The position numbers were made by a program, and so were the translations under genes. Under the pieces are notes generated by a model. The model did not search any database and was not told where the DNA came from. It saw only the letters and a list, made by a program, of their open reading frames with translations. From assembly GCA_031553315.1 (NCBI GenBank), contig JAVBLT010000017.1, positions 1 to 64,000 of the forward strand: 64,000 nt of DNA. The letters run 5' to 3'. Shown here one piece after another: positions 1 through 7,839 of the stretch. How positions within the stretch are numbered: position 1 is the stretch's first letter; each line of letters starts with the position of its first letter. The stretch is from JAVBLT01 sp031553315 (GTDB taxonomy: Bacteria; Verrucomicrobiota; Kiritimatiellia; RFP12; DVOR01).

Positions 1-27
1 GCGGTCATCTGTCGGGGGGATCTGCTC

Positions 28-190
28 TGGAGCATATTTCGATTGATCTTTACGCTTTTTCTCGGTGCTTTTTGTTTTTGAACTTCACCCTTTCAGATCG
101 CCGTAGCGTTGCTACGGCTCGCCTCAAGCGTTTGTCAAAACCCAAAATCACCTTCGCAAAATCCGGAAATCTCATTCGAAACCAGCTCTA
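28..190 (+). repeat. Long-hairpin interspersed repeat, copy A
   Basis: First of five related elements of about 140-165 bp in this window (others at 31623-31787, 36376-36517, 49118-49281 and 58785-58946). It begins GGAGCATATTTCG and ends with a degenerate inverted copy of that end. The centre is a perfect palindrome, CCGTAGC-gtt-GCTACGG at 101-117, and the arms between centre and ends also pair imperfectly, so the whole element can fold into one hairpin. It is almost identical to the copy at 49118. On the reverse strand its terminal TAG is the stop codon of the gene at 188-580. No transposase is encoded. It resembles a MITE or REP/ERIC-type element, but the family is not one I can name. Confidence 0.85.
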
Positions 191-580
191 GCAGTCGCTC
201 CAAAGCACGAGCAGCGCCTTGAGCATTTCCTCTTTCTTGCCTTGCTTGTCTTTCAGGAGGTGCTGGCGGAGCTGAAGGAAGAGCGGATCGAGCAGGGGGT
301 CTTCCTTTTTAACGAGGGCGTTGGCGATGACGATGTCTTCCTGAGGGATTCCCGAACGCTCGACCTCGTCGCGCAGATACGCGCACAACACATCGATCGA
401 ATTGGCCTGGTCGGCAAACGCCGAACAGATTTTCCGCAGGTTCTCCGATGAGATGCGGCTCTTTTGACCGCTCCATTTGTAGGGCAGTGTGTTGACAATG
501 CCAATTCGTGAGAAAAGGCTCGAGAGTGACTCGCCTTCTTTGGTGGCCGAGGCGGTGATGGCCTGTAACAATCGCATCAT
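188..580 (-). CDS. Putative helix-turn-helix DNA-binding protein
   Basis: A 130-residue soluble protein with no signal peptide or membrane segment. Residues about 19-55 (LFSRIGIVNTLPYKWSGQ followed by a RISSENLRKIC segment) resemble a Cro/C1-type helix-turn-helix in which the last helix carries the S-x-E-x-L-R-K-I pattern; the rest is charged and helical. A transcriptional regulator is the best guess, but the motif is degenerate and the target unknown. The start has two tandem ATG codons preceded by TTAAGG on the reverse strand. The stop TAG (188-190) is the terminal trinucleotide of the hairpin repeat at 28-190, so the repeat forms the 3' boundary of the gene. No neighbour shares an operon with it in the window. 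Confidence 0.55.
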   Translation of the reverse strand: MMRLLQAITASATKEGESLSSLFSRIGIVNTLPYKWSGQKSRISSENLRKICSAFADQANSIDVLCAYLRDEVERSGIPQEDIVIANALVKKEDPLLDPLFLQLRQHLLKDKQGKKEEMLKALLVLWSDC

Positions 581-985
581 ACCTTAATCCTTTGTTAAAA
601 CCAGTGGTAAACTGCCGCCATTTTATCAAACGGAGATAAAAAAATAAACCAAAACAAGTGAAAATTTTTTCTTATACTCCAAACGGGCTAATAGTTCGTT
701 TTTTTGTTGCCAAACGCCTTTGTTTTTTTCATAATAACACCCACAGAAGCAAGTGGCAGAACAACTGTTTTTTTCTTTGCAAAAAACAAAAGACGATGAA
801 ACAAGCCCATGAAATGCAATGGCAAACGACGCTTATCCCGCCGGGGCAAAACATGGCTTTTTGAAAAAAATGAAAAAAAATGAAAAAAAGTGAAAAAAAA
901 TTGGAAAAAGAGCCGCCCGTTCCGCTATTCATTGGTGCAACATGTGAGAGATTCGTTAACCAACCCTCTACAAAGGAGTGACACC
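581..985. other. AT-rich intergenic region between divergent genes
   Basis: About 400 bp without a convincing gene. It holds the upstream region of the reverse-strand regulator and the leader of the forward secreted-protein gene at 986. It contains T-rich and A-rich runs, a possible weak promoter around TTGCCA (704) with an ATAATA near 730, and phased A-tracts at 862-905 listed separately. A 68-codon open frame at 658-864 has no ribosome-binding site and no recognisable sequence, so it is not called. Confidence 0.6.
862..905 (+). promoter_or_regulatory. Phased A-tracts, likely curved DNA
   Basis: Four consecutive TGAAAAAAA(A/G) units repeat with a period of exactly 10 bp. A-tracts in phase with the helical turn are the classic sequence of intrinsically bent DNA and can act as UP-like promoter activators or nucleoid-protein sites. 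They lie 80-120 bp upstream of the start at 986. A weak promoter (TTGGAA 901-906, 19-bp spacer, TATTCA 926-931) follows directly. The bending is inferred from sequence only. Confidence 0.5.
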
Positions 986-1459
986 ATGAACAAGCACACA
1001 TTGAAAATCGGAATTTTCGCCGGATTGATTCTTTTCGGCGGCGCCGCCGCCCAGGCCAGGGGCTATGGTTACGGCTGCAATTACAATTACGGCTATGACC
1101 GCACCAGCGACCGCATCAACGCCGTGGCGAACCTGACGGGCGCCGTGCTGAGCGTGTTCCGCCCCGCCGAGACCGTGGTTGTGACCCCGCCTGCGGCGGT
1201 TCCCCAGCCGGTGATCGTGGCGCCCCAGCCCGTCTATTATCCCCCGGCGCCGGTGGTCGTGCAGCCGCCGGTGGTTTACCCCGCCGCGCCCGTGGTGGTG
1301 GTGCCGCCCCCGCCCGTGGTCTACGGCGGCGGTTACGGTTGCGGCTATCAGCCGGTTCGCCGCCCCGCGCCCCCGCCTCCGCCCCGCCCGTATTACGGCG
1401 GCCAGCCCAATCGCGGCGGCCACCCCCACGGAGGCGGCTACGGAAGAGGCCGCCGCTGA
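986..1459 (+). CDS. Secreted Pro/Val/Gly/Tyr-rich low-complexity protein
   Basis: A 157-residue exported protein. Residues 1-24 form a signal peptide (basic N-terminus, hydrophobic core, ending AAAQA-R). The first mature segment is rich in Gly, Tyr and Asn. Residues about 70-120 are a run of Pro-Val units of the form VVV-x-PP-x-V-x-YPP, and the C-terminus is Gly/Arg/Pro-rich. No enzyme motif is visible; such composition suits an extended cell-wall or outer-membrane-associated coat protein. The ATG at 986 is chosen because AAAGGAG lies 7 bp upstream and the signal peptide starts there; an upstream in-frame start at 890 would add a non-signal extension. Its leader (TTAACC...AAGGAGTGA-ACC-ATG) is shared with the next gene. 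Confidence 0.7.
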   Translation: MNKHTLKIGIFAGLILFGGAAAQARGYGYGCNYNYGYDRTSDRINAVANLTGAVLSVFRPAETVVVTPPAAVPQPVIVAPQPVYYPPAPVVVQPPVVYPAAPVVVVPPPPVVYGGGYGCGYQPVRRPAPPPPPRPYYGGQPNRGGHPHGGGYGRGRR

Positions 1460-1527
1460 TCCGGCGGCCCCGTGAAGAAGAAAAGCATTGTGTTTACTGA
1501 CCTGTTAACCTACGAAGGAGTGATACC

Positions 1528-2892
1528 ATGAAGAAGATGATGATCGGATGTTTCTGCGCGCTGGCCGTGATGGGCGTTGCCCTTGCCGCGGGCCCGGTGC
1601 CCCCCTGTGAAGTGGTCGTGCCGCCCGCCGCCAACGCCAATGCGCCTCAGGTTGTGGCCGAGCCCGCCGCCGTGAAGGTGGTCGAGGGGCTCAAAGGAAA
1701 GTGCGTGGAGGCGGTTTTGATGCAGGATGCCGTGCTCGCGGCCCGCGAGGAAAACATGAAGCCGCTCAAGGCGCGCGAAATGAGCGGCGCCGTGATGGAA
1801 ATGCGCGTGGGCACCGTAACGGGCATCACCGCTTCGGGCGCGGCGGGCTACAAAAAGTATCCCAACCGCAACGCCACCCTGCTCGCCCAGCGCATCGCCT
1901 ATGTGCGCGCCTTCCTCGAAGCCAAAAAAGGCCTCGCGGCTTATTTCGACGGCGCGACCGTGGAAGCCTGCCAGGCGTGGGACAGAATGTATGCCGCGGT
2001 CGATACCGACACCGATTCGGGCGATGCCGGCGTGGTTAAGGGCGAAGAGCAGCTGCGCGCTTCCGTGAAAGCCACGCTGAGCGGCTATGCCGTCTTCTCC
2101 GTCGCCGAAGATCAATCGGACACCGGCGGCGAGATCTTCGTCACCGTCATCCTCACGCCCCACACCCGCGCCGCTTCCTGCACCCTCACCGGCGGCATGA
2201 CCGTTTCGGCCACCTATCCCGAAGCCTACGCCCGCCTCTACAGCGAGCTCACCACCGGCCTGCTGCCCATGGACGGCGCCCGCGTGATGTTCGTGCGCAA
2301 TTCCGACGGCAGCCAAACGCCCTTCTTCGTGGGCTACGGCTCCGAGCTCATCCGCAAGAACCGCCAGGGCGCGGCAACCCCCGAGGCCAAAAAACACGCC
2401 AACAACGTGTCGGCGCTCCGGGCGCAGGCCAACCTGCTCGCCCTCCTCGCCGGCGAAAGCTTCGCCTGGGAAAACGGCCACTCGCAGAAGATCGAAATGC
2501 GCGACGCCACCTCCGCCGAAGTCCTCAAAGCCATTGAGACCGGTTCCGCCTCAGGCCTCGCCCTCAACGCAAACGCCGATCAGGAAGTGAGCTCCTTCCT
2601 CAGCATCGCCAAGGAGACGGAGTTTTACAAAACCGCCACCGGCGGCCAGCTGCCTCCCGGCGTGCAATCCCAGCGCTGGGTCGACGACGCCGGCGACTGG
2701 GCCTACACCCTCATGATCTACAACCCCGGCATGACCCTGCGCGCCAGCCGCTTCGCCTCCGAAGTCAAGCTCCCCGACGCTTCCGGCGCCGGCGTGGTCG
2801 CCGCCCCCGTCCCGGCGGTTCCCGCCCCCGCCGCGCAAAACGTAAACAAGATTCCCACCGGCACGGGCCTCATCGAAATCGAGATCGATTAA
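1528..2892 (+). CDS. Secreted protein with two LPP20/FlgT-like domains
   Basis: A 454-residue protein with a cleavable signal peptide (ending VALA-AG). Two segments look like tandem copies of the same alpha/beta fold: one around residues 105-215 (YPNRNATLLAQRIAYVRAFL followed by a strand-rich VAEDQSDTGGEIFVTVIL) and one around 285-405 (SALRAQANLLALL followed by DWAYTLMIYNPG). The pattern of R/N-A-x-x-A-x-x-x-A helices followed by strands recalls LPP20/FlgT N-terminal domains and is also seen in the genes at 6066 and 13210. A periplasmic or outer-membrane location is likely; function unknown. A strong terminator follows at 2901-2932, so it may be transcribed apart from the downstream sigma-factor operon. 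Confidence 0.65.
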   Translation: MKKMMIGCFCALAVMGVALAAGPVPPCEVVVPPAANANAPQVVAEPAAVKVVEGLKGKCVEAVLMQDAVLAAREENMKPLKAREMSGAVMEMRVGTVTGITASGAAGYKKYPNRNATLLAQRIAYVRAFLEAKKGLAAYFDGATVEACQAWDRMYAAVDTDTDSGDAGVVKGEEQLRASVKATLSGYAVFSVAEDQSDTGGEIFVTVILTPHTRAASCTLTGGMTVSATYPEAYARLYSELTTGLLPMDGARVMFVRNSDGSQTPFFVGYGSELIRKNRQGAATPEAKKHANNVSALRAQANLLALLAGESFAWENGHSQKIEMRDATSAEVLKAIETGSASGLALNANADQEVSSFLSIAKETEFYKTATGGQLPPGVQSQRWVDDAGDWAYTLMIYNPGMTLRASRFASEVKLPDASGAGVVAAPVPAVPAPAAQNVNKIPTGTGLIEIEID

Positions 2893-2900
2893 TGAAACGC

Positions 2901-2932
2901 CCGGGGCGGAACCACCCTCCGCCCCGGTTTTT
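2901..2932 (+). terminator. Intrinsic terminator
   Basis: A perfect 10-bp stem, CCGGGGCGGA/TCCGCCCCGG, with a 7-nt loop is followed directly by TTTTT. It closes the transcription unit ending with the gene at 1528-2892 and separates it from the gene starting at 2949. Confidence 0.85.
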
Positions 2933-2948
2933 CCCGCAGGAGGTTCCC

Positions 2949-3788
2949 ATGATGCGTTCGGTGATTGCCGCCCTGGCCCTGGCCGGAATGATTCACGCGG
3001 CAGAGGTCTCGCCCGTTCAGGCGGCCCTGGCCGATGCGATTGCCCAGGCGCGCTTCGCCACAGGCGCGATGAAAGCCGCGCTCCAACAGGCGCCCGTGTT
3101 CCTGCGCCACGCCAAAGGCGAGACCGTCGCGGCGGGCGTGATTGCCCGGGCCGAAGGCGAGCTCGCCGGAATGACCGTGGCCCAGGCATCGCAAAACCCC
3201 CGCACGACCGGCGCCTGGCTCTCCGGGCGCATGGCCGGCGCCGCCGTGGAAGACAAAGCCATCGCCCGCGCCATCATCGGCAACCTCCCGCTTTCCCCCG
3301 AAACAAAACAGCTGGCCGAAGAAGGCCGCCTTCAGCTCGAAGTGACCTGCCGGCTCGACCGCCTCACCGTGAAAAACCAAACGCTGCCCACGGGCGACAG
3401 GCTCCTCTTCCAGACCCTGAAGCTCGGCGACGTGACCTGCGACCTCCCCCTTGAAACCGAACGCGTCAAAGCCCAAATCGCCCGCATCTGGCTCCTCCCC
3501 GGCCTTGAAAACGCCCTCGACGCCGCCGACGCCTCCTCCGCCCGCCGCCTCTGGAACGACCTCCAGGCCCTCGGCATCGCCCCCGAGCACCCCGAAGCCC
3601 TCGCCTACCGCCTCGCCATGCTTGAAAACGACATGCCCTCCGCCGCCCGCTGGAGCGCCGCCCTCCTGCCCCTCTTTTCCCGCCTGCCCGACCCCCTCCA
3701 GGCAAAAATCCTCAGCGAAACCTCCATTTGGGTTTACGATGCCGCCGCTCCCGGCGAGAAAGGCAACCCGCCATGGCCATTGAAGTGA
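2949..3788 (+). CDS. Secreted hypothetical protein preceding the sigma factor
   Basis: A 279-residue protein beginning MMRSVIAALALAGMIHAA, a short signal peptide, after GCAGGAGG 5 bp upstream. An in-frame ATG at 2892 lies inside the preceding terminator and is rejected. The mature part is helical and Ala/Leu-rich, with a central stretch (EVTCRLDRLTVKNQTLPTGD) that resembles the strand-loop part of LPP20/FlgT-like domains in neighbouring genes. No catalytic motif is seen. The 3' end overlaps the sigma-factor start (3773) by 16 bp, so the two are probably translationally coupled. A role in sensing or signalling with the sigma/anti-sigma/kinase trio is possible but is only inferred from position. 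Confidence 0.6.
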   Translation: MMRSVIAALALAGMIHAAEVSPVQAALADAIAQARFATGAMKAALQQAPVFLRHAKGETVAAGVIARAEGELAGMTVAQASQNPRTTGAWLSGRMAGAAVEDKAIARAIIGNLPLSPETKQLAEEGRLQLEVTCRLDRLTVKNQTLPTGDRLLFQTLKLGDVTCDLPLETERVKAQIARIWLLPGLENALDAADASSARRLWNDLQALGIAPEHPEALAYRLAMLENDMPSAARWSAALLPLFSRLPDPLQAKILSETSIWVYDAAAPGEKGNPPWPLK

Positions 3789-4372
3789 CATCGCGCACCA
3801 TCCTCATTGAGATCAAAAAGGGCAACCCCGTCTCCTGGAACCGCTTCTTCACGACCTACCGCCCCCTCATCTGGATGATGGCCGCCCGCTACCGCCTCTC
3901 GCCCGACGAAAAGGAAGAGCTCGTTTCCGCCGTGATGACCGATTTCTTCAACGCCCAGAGCACCTTCGTCTACGATCGCGCCAAAGGCCGCTTCCGCGAC
4001 TACTTTTCCCGCATCGTCCGCCACAAAATCTACGCCCTCTTCCGCGACCGCCGGCGCCGCCAGACCCGCGAAGTGCAGGAAGACGAATCCCTCCTCGACA
4101 TCGCCGATCCCGCCGCCGCCCGGCTCGAACAGGAACAGTGGGACAACGAATGGCGCATGCACATCTTCCGCCAGGCCCTCGAAGAAGCGCGTAAAACCGT
4201 CGATTCCCGGAAAATCCAGGTCTTCATGATGTGGCAGTTTGAGCACATGGATCCCAAAGACATCTGCCGCCAGTTCAACCTTTCCCTCGCCACCCTCTAC
4301 AATTACCGCACCCTCGTGCTCGAAGCCCTCCGCAAGGCCGTGAAAGAGCTCGACGAAGGAGGAAAAATATGA
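3773..4372 (+). CDS. ECF-like RNA polymerase sigma factor
   Basis: A 199-residue sigma-70-family protein of ECF size. Region 2 is recognisable (RFFTTYRPLIWMMAARYRLS, then the acidic DEKEELVSAVMTDFF helix and FVYDRAKGRFRDYFSRIVRH, the arrangement seen in planctomycete/verrucomicrobial ECF factors), followed by a basic RDRRRRQTR segment. Region 4 is the C-terminal helix-turn-helix (DPKDICRQFNLSLATLYNYR then LEALRKAVKEL). It should direct RNA polymerase to a small envelope-related regulon. The start at 3773 gives the expected N-terminus. It overlaps the upstream gene by 16 bp and the downstream anti-sigma-like gene by 4 bp (ATGA), so this is a tight operon continuing into the kinase at 4609. Confidence 0.88.
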   Translation: MAIEVTSRTILIEIKKGNPVSWNRFFTTYRPLIWMMAARYRLSPDEKEELVSAVMTDFFNAQSTFVYDRAKGRFRDYFSRIVRHKIYALFRDRRRRQTREVQEDESLLDIADPAAARLEQEQWDNEWRMHIFRQALEEARKTVDSRKIQVFMMWQFEHMDPKDICRQFNLSLATLYNYRTLVLEALRKAVKELDEGGKI

Positions 4373-4599
4373 ACCACATCCCGCGCGAAGCCATGGATCG
4401 CTTTCTCGACGGCCGGACCGGCTTCCTGCGCCGCCTGCAAATGAACCGCCACCTGGCCCAATGCCCCCAATGCCGCGAGCTCAAAGCCGCCTGCGAAGCC
4501 GACCGCCTCTTCCTCGAAGAAGTGACCATGAGCGTGGAAGCGTTTTCAAAATTCGAAAAAGAGATCCCCCCCTCAATGATCACGCCCCCGGCGTGTTAA
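4369..4599 (+). CDS. Small zinc-finger anti-sigma-like protein
   Basis: A 76-residue protein containing H-L-A-Q-C-P-Q-C (residues about 24-31), the H-x3-C-x2-C zinc-binding core of zf-HC2 anti-sigma domains (ZAS type), followed by a helical acidic tail. It has no transmembrane segment, so it would be a cytoplasmic anti-sigma factor rather than a membrane one. It overlaps the sigma-factor stop by 4 bp and is followed after 9 bp by the Ser/Thr kinase gene, the usual order sigma factor/inhibitor/kinase. The short length and the context make sequestration of the upstream sigma factor the best prediction; binding has not been shown. Confidence 0.75.
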   Translation: MNHIPREAMDRFLDGRTGFLRRLQMNRHLAQCPQCRELKAACEADRLFLEEVTMSVEAFSKFEKEIPPSMITPPAC

Positions 4600-4608
4600 G
4601 GAGCTGTT

Positions 4609-6051
4609 ATGGGCGACACGCAAAAATCTGAAAAAGTCAAAGCCATGGAAGCCCTGGCCGACAAAGCCCTCGCCGAGCTCGGCGGCGACCTCAAGCGCGA
4701 AACCTGCTGCGGCTGCGGCGCCTACGGATCCGTGTGGACCGCGCGCGACAGCATGGGCCACCGCCTCGCCGTGAAAGTGATCCCCAAAGATCAAAACGGC
4801 GCCTGGGAGCGCGAATTCCGCGGCCTTGAGCAATACCGCAACCTCATTCCCCAGGGCCACCCCCACCTGCTCGTGATCTATCACGTGATCCTGCGCGACG
4901 ACTTCTTCTGCTACTCCATGGAAGCCGCCGACAATTGCGGCACCGAGACCGGCATCTACGTGACCGATTCCCTCGCCCGCCGCCTCCTCAAGCGCGAACA
5001 GATCCCCCTCGAAGAAGTGAAGCTCTACGGCTCCGAGCTCATGGACGCCATGGAATGCCTCCACGGCGCGGGCCTCGTTCACCGCGACCTCAAACCCGAA
5101 AACATCGTCTTCGTGAAAGGCAAAGTGAAAATCGCCGACATCGGCCTCGTTTCCGCCATCCGCCCCGAGCTCAGCCTCGTGGGCACCGAAGGCTACATCA
5201 ACACCGATACCCAGTATCAGCAGCGCGACGGCATCTCCCAAGACATCTACGCCCTAGGCAAAGTGCTCTACTGCCTCATGAGCGGCTACTCCGTGGGCCG
5301 CTTCCCCCAAGTCCCAGCCGCCACCAGCCGCCACCCCCTCTTCCCCGGCCTGAACCGCGTGATCCTCACCGCCTGCGAGGCCAAAGGCAAAAAACAGTAT
5401 TACACCATGCGCGAATTCCGCGCGGCCTGGAGCCAGATCCGCCCCCGCGTGAGGCCGCCCGTCGTCCGCATCAGCCTCTACAGCACCTCCATCGCCGCCA
5501 TGTGCCTCGCCGTGTGGTTCGCGGGCCAGGCCAAAAAACTCACCCCCGAGATCACGGGCAAAGTCATCTTCGAAGACCATTTCAAAAAAGAAACCCCCCA
5601 GTGGCAAATCAACGATTCCAGCGAGCGCGGCGCCTGGGTCTACACTGAAGACGGCCTGCGCTGGGTCTTCCGCGCCAATGGCGACGATTCCCTCCTCATG
5701 GTCCTCAAAGACCTCGTGCTCCCCGAAGACTGCACCATCACCATCAACACCACCCACAACGGCACCTCCGGCGAATACCGCGTGTTCCTCTACACCTGGA
5801 CCGGCGAAGGCGACCTGCCCCCCGATTATTTCAACGTGATGGAAAACGAGCGCTCCCTCCTGCGAGACCGCCGCAAGACCATCTCCCGCGGCCGCCTGGC
5901 CAAAGGCAAGCCCATCGTGGTCGAGCGCCGCCCCGAAGACCGCGAATTCAACCGCCTCGCCTTCGTTTACGACAGCACCCTCAAGGCAAACGCCAAAACC
6001 AAAGAAGAGCTCGTCGTCCACAGCATCGTCATCACCGTACCCAACACATGA
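4609..6051 (+). CDS. Membrane Ser/Thr protein kinase with extracytoplasmic domain
   Basis: A 480-residue Hanks-type kinase. The glycine-rich loop GCGAYGSV is at 35-42, the ATP lysine at AVK (Lys56), the catalytic loop HRDLKPEN at 158-165 and the metal-binding site as DIG (177-179) instead of DFG. After GTEGY the usual APE is replaced, and D212 in SQDIYALG is retained. Core catalytic residues are present, so it is probably active despite these changes. A membrane segment follows at about 286-306, and residues 315-480 form an extracytoplasmic, strand-rich domain (EDHFKKETPQWQ onward) that resembles a concanavalin-like sandwich. It likely passes an envelope signal to the sigma/anti-sigma pair just upstream. 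AAGGAG precedes the ATG. Confidence 0.87.
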   Translation: MGDTQKSEKVKAMEALADKALAELGGDLKRETCCGCGAYGSVWTARDSMGHRLAVKVIPKDQNGAWEREFRGLEQYRNLIPQGHPHLLVIYHVILRDDFFCYSMEAADNCGTETGIYVTDSLARRLLKREQIPLEEVKLYGSELMDAMECLHGAGLVHRDLKPENIVFVKGKVKIADIGLVSAIRPELSLVGTEGYINTDTQYQQRDGISQDIYALGKVLYCLMSGYSVGRFPQVPAATSRHPLFPGLNRVILTACEAKGKKQYYTMREFRAAWSQIRPRVRPPVVRISLYSTSIAAMCLAVWFAGQAKKLTPEITGKVIFEDHFKKETPQWQINDSSERGAWVYTEDGLRWVFRANGDDSLLMVLKDLVLPEDCTITINTTHNGTSGEYRVFLYTWTGEGDLPPDYFNVMENERSLLRDRRKTISRGRLAKGKPIVVERRPEDREFNRLAFVYDSTLKANAKTKEELVVHSIVITVPNT

Positions 6052-6065
6052 GAAAAGGAAAAACA

Positions 6066-7022
6066 ATGAAACAGACACTGACGCATTGGATCATCTGCAC
6101 CTGCGCGGTTTTCATCCAGGCCGCCGCCTGGGGAAAAGCAGTCACCGAGACCCGCACCGTGGAAGGCTGCGGCACCACCGCGAAAGCCGCCGTTATCGAT
6201 GCGCTCGTCGAAGCCTCCGCCCAGGTCAACGGCCTCACGCTCACATCCCAAAAGAAACAGACCATTCTCACCGAGACAAAAGATACCGACATTGATTCCA
6301 CGCTCAAGACGATCGGTAAATTTGAAGACCTCACCACCCGCGAAACCTTCGGCCTCATCCACAGCTACAAAATCCTCAAGCAATGGCAGGCCGACGGTCT
6401 CTTTTGGGCCCGCCTCGAAGTGACCTGCTTCGGCGAATACCTCGCCGGCAACCAGATCGTTGTGGCCCTCTTCCGCCACCGCTGCCCCGAATACCCCGTC
6501 CACGGCGTGCTCTTCCCCGGCGCCTCCGTGAGCTCCTCCTTCTCCCAGCAGCTCTCCAACAGACTCGTCGGCAGCCCATTCACCGTGCTCGACCGCAACT
6601 TCAGCCCCGAAGTCGCCGACGAATACAACCGCCTCTTCTCGCCCGATACCGACCCCCGCGAACGCATCAAAATGTACAGGCAGCTGGTGGCCGACTATGT
6701 GGTCGGCGGCGAAATCACCGCCCTCTCCGCCGCCTTTACACGCAATATATTTACCGATCGCCTCATTTTCGACTGCGAAGCCGCCGTCAACTACCGCGTG
6801 ATTCTCGGCGTAACCGGCGAAGTGAAAGCCGCCGGCACCGTCACCGTGGAGCAGGGCGACGTCACCGGCCTGCGCCCGGGCAACAGCCCCGAAAAAATCA
6901 TGGAAGCAGTCCTCGCCGTCGCCGCGCAAAAAGCCGCCGTTGAAATCCTCGCCAAAATGTTCCCCTCCGATCAAACGGAAAAGCCCGCCCCCTTTCCGGC
7001 CGCCTCGCCGAAGGCGCCCTGA
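6066..7022 (+). CDS. Secreted FlgT/CsgG-like protein
   Basis: A 318-residue protein with a signal peptide (MKQTLTHWIICTCAVFIQAA). The N-terminal part (TVEGCGTTAKAAVIDALVEA, then ARLEVTCFGEY) matches the helix-strand layout of FlgT/LPP20 N-domains. The following part (VALFRH..., SFSQQLSNRL, FTVLDR, YVVGGEITAL) matches the strand-helix layout of CsgG/FlgT middle domains, including the typical final yxvxG(x)I strand. No flagellar or curli genes are nearby, so an envelope role is more likely. The ATG at 6066 is preferred over 6048 because GAAAAGG precedes it and the signal peptide starts there. It follows the kinase by 14 bp and probably shares its transcript. Confidence 0.62.
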   Translation: MKQTLTHWIICTCAVFIQAAAWGKAVTETRTVEGCGTTAKAAVIDALVEASAQVNGLTLTSQKKQTILTETKDTDIDSTLKTIGKFEDLTTRETFGLIHSYKILKQWQADGLFWARLEVTCFGEYLAGNQIVVALFRHRCPEYPVHGVLFPGASVSSSFSQQLSNRLVGSPFTVLDRNFSPEVADEYNRLFSPDTDPRERIKMYRQLVADYVVGGEITALSAAFTRNIFTDRLIFDCEAAVNYRVILGVTGEVKAAGTVTVEQGDVTGLRPGNSPEKIMEAVLAVAAQKAAVEILAKMFPSDQTEKPAPFPAASPKAP

Positions 7023-7072
7023 TCACAACGGGAAGATCGTTTTTTTCAACACCGAAAAGGATACAGACCATC

Positions 7073-7621
7073 ATGCATAAGTTCGCCATGTTCATGGGCC
7101 GCTCGGCCCTCGTCGTCAAAGAGCTCACCATCAACCGAAACGGCCCCCAATATGTGAGAATCCGCGCCCGGAAAGGCGGCCTCGTCGCCTGGCTCCTCGC
7201 CCGGCTGGGCATCGACACCACAACCGTGTTCGACGTTTACGAGAACCGCGTTGAGTTTTCGGAAGGCTCCCTCTCGGGCCGCATGAGCCAGATGATTCCC
7301 ATCTCCCACGTATCGCTTCTGGGAACGGGCTTTTTGAAACCCATCCTCCTCTTTGTCTGGGGCGTTGTTTTTCTTCTCGCGGGCGTGTCCGTCATGGGCG
7401 ACACCATCATCGGCGGCCTTTTTGCGATGCTTCTGGGAATCGGTGCGTTCGCCCTGTATTTTTTCCGCAGAACGCTCGTGCTCTACGCCGTTTCAACGAG
7501 CGGCGCCGGAGCGATTCTCATCGTCAAACGCAGCCTGATTGAAAACGTGAACCTCACCCCTGAAAACGCCGGCGAGATTGTCGGCATCATGACCCAGCTG
7601 ATCGAGGCCAAGGCGAAATAG
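7073..7621 (+). CDS. Two-helix membrane protein of unknown function
   Basis: A 182-residue protein. The N-terminal 80 residues are strand-rich and cytoplasmic-looking (LVVKELTINRNGPQYVRIRA...), then two adjacent hydrophobic helices at about 86-105 and 107-127, and a C-terminal soluble tail ending in helices (ENAGEIVGIMTQLIEAKAK). The layout recalls small bacterial PH-domain membrane proteins, but no motif proves this. It lies 50 bp after the FlgT-like gene and is followed by a hairpin at 7652-7682, so it likely ends the sigma/kinase operon. Confidence 0.55.
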   Translation: MHKFAMFMGRSALVVKELTINRNGPQYVRIRARKGGLVAWLLARLGIDTTTVFDVYENRVEFSEGSLSGRMSQMIPISHVSLLGTGFLKPILLFVWGVVFLLAGVSVMGDTIIGGLFAMLLGIGAFALYFFRRTLVLYAVSTSGAGAILIVKRSLIENVNLTPENAGEIVGIMTQLIEAKAK

Positions 7622-7651
7622 TCCTAACGCCTGCTGCTGAAAGGCGTTATG

Positions 7652-7682
7652 CCGCCGCCTCTCCCGCCCGGAGAGGCGGCGG
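7652..7682 (+). terminator. GC-rich hairpin, probable terminator
   Basis: CCGCCGCCTCTC pairs with GAGAGGCGGCGG around a short loop 30 bp after the stop at 7621. The T-run is poor (GTTTACATTT), so termination may be partial or Rho-assisted. Confidence 0.65.
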
Positions 7683-7714
7683 ATGTTTACATTTAAAAAA
7701 AAGTGATTTTTATT

Positions 7715-7744
7715 TTGAAAATGCGAGGCCGGCTTCACTATTAA
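7715..7744 (+). promoter_or_regulatory. Sigma-70-type promoter for yccF
   Basis: TTGAAA (7715-7720), an 18-bp spacer, and TATTAA (7739-7744), in an AT-rich region directly after a terminator-like hairpin and about 95 bp before the yccF start. Confidence 0.6.
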
Positions 7745-7839
7745 AGGATGTAACGCAGCGGTTTTGTGAAGGTCACAAGCCGCCGATGCGCAACAACGGA
7801 AAAGGGGCGACCCTTTCACAAAACGAAAGAGAGATCATC

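Noticed and set aside
28..190. Integron attC sites as explanation for the hairpin elements after stop codons
   Set aside because: The ends lack the RYYYAAC/GTTRRRY core sites, no integron integrase is in the window, and the genes differ in strand.
658..864. 68-codon open frame in the AT-rich intergenic region
   Set aside because: No ribosome-binding site, biased Phe/Lys composition from A/T runs, no recognisable feature.
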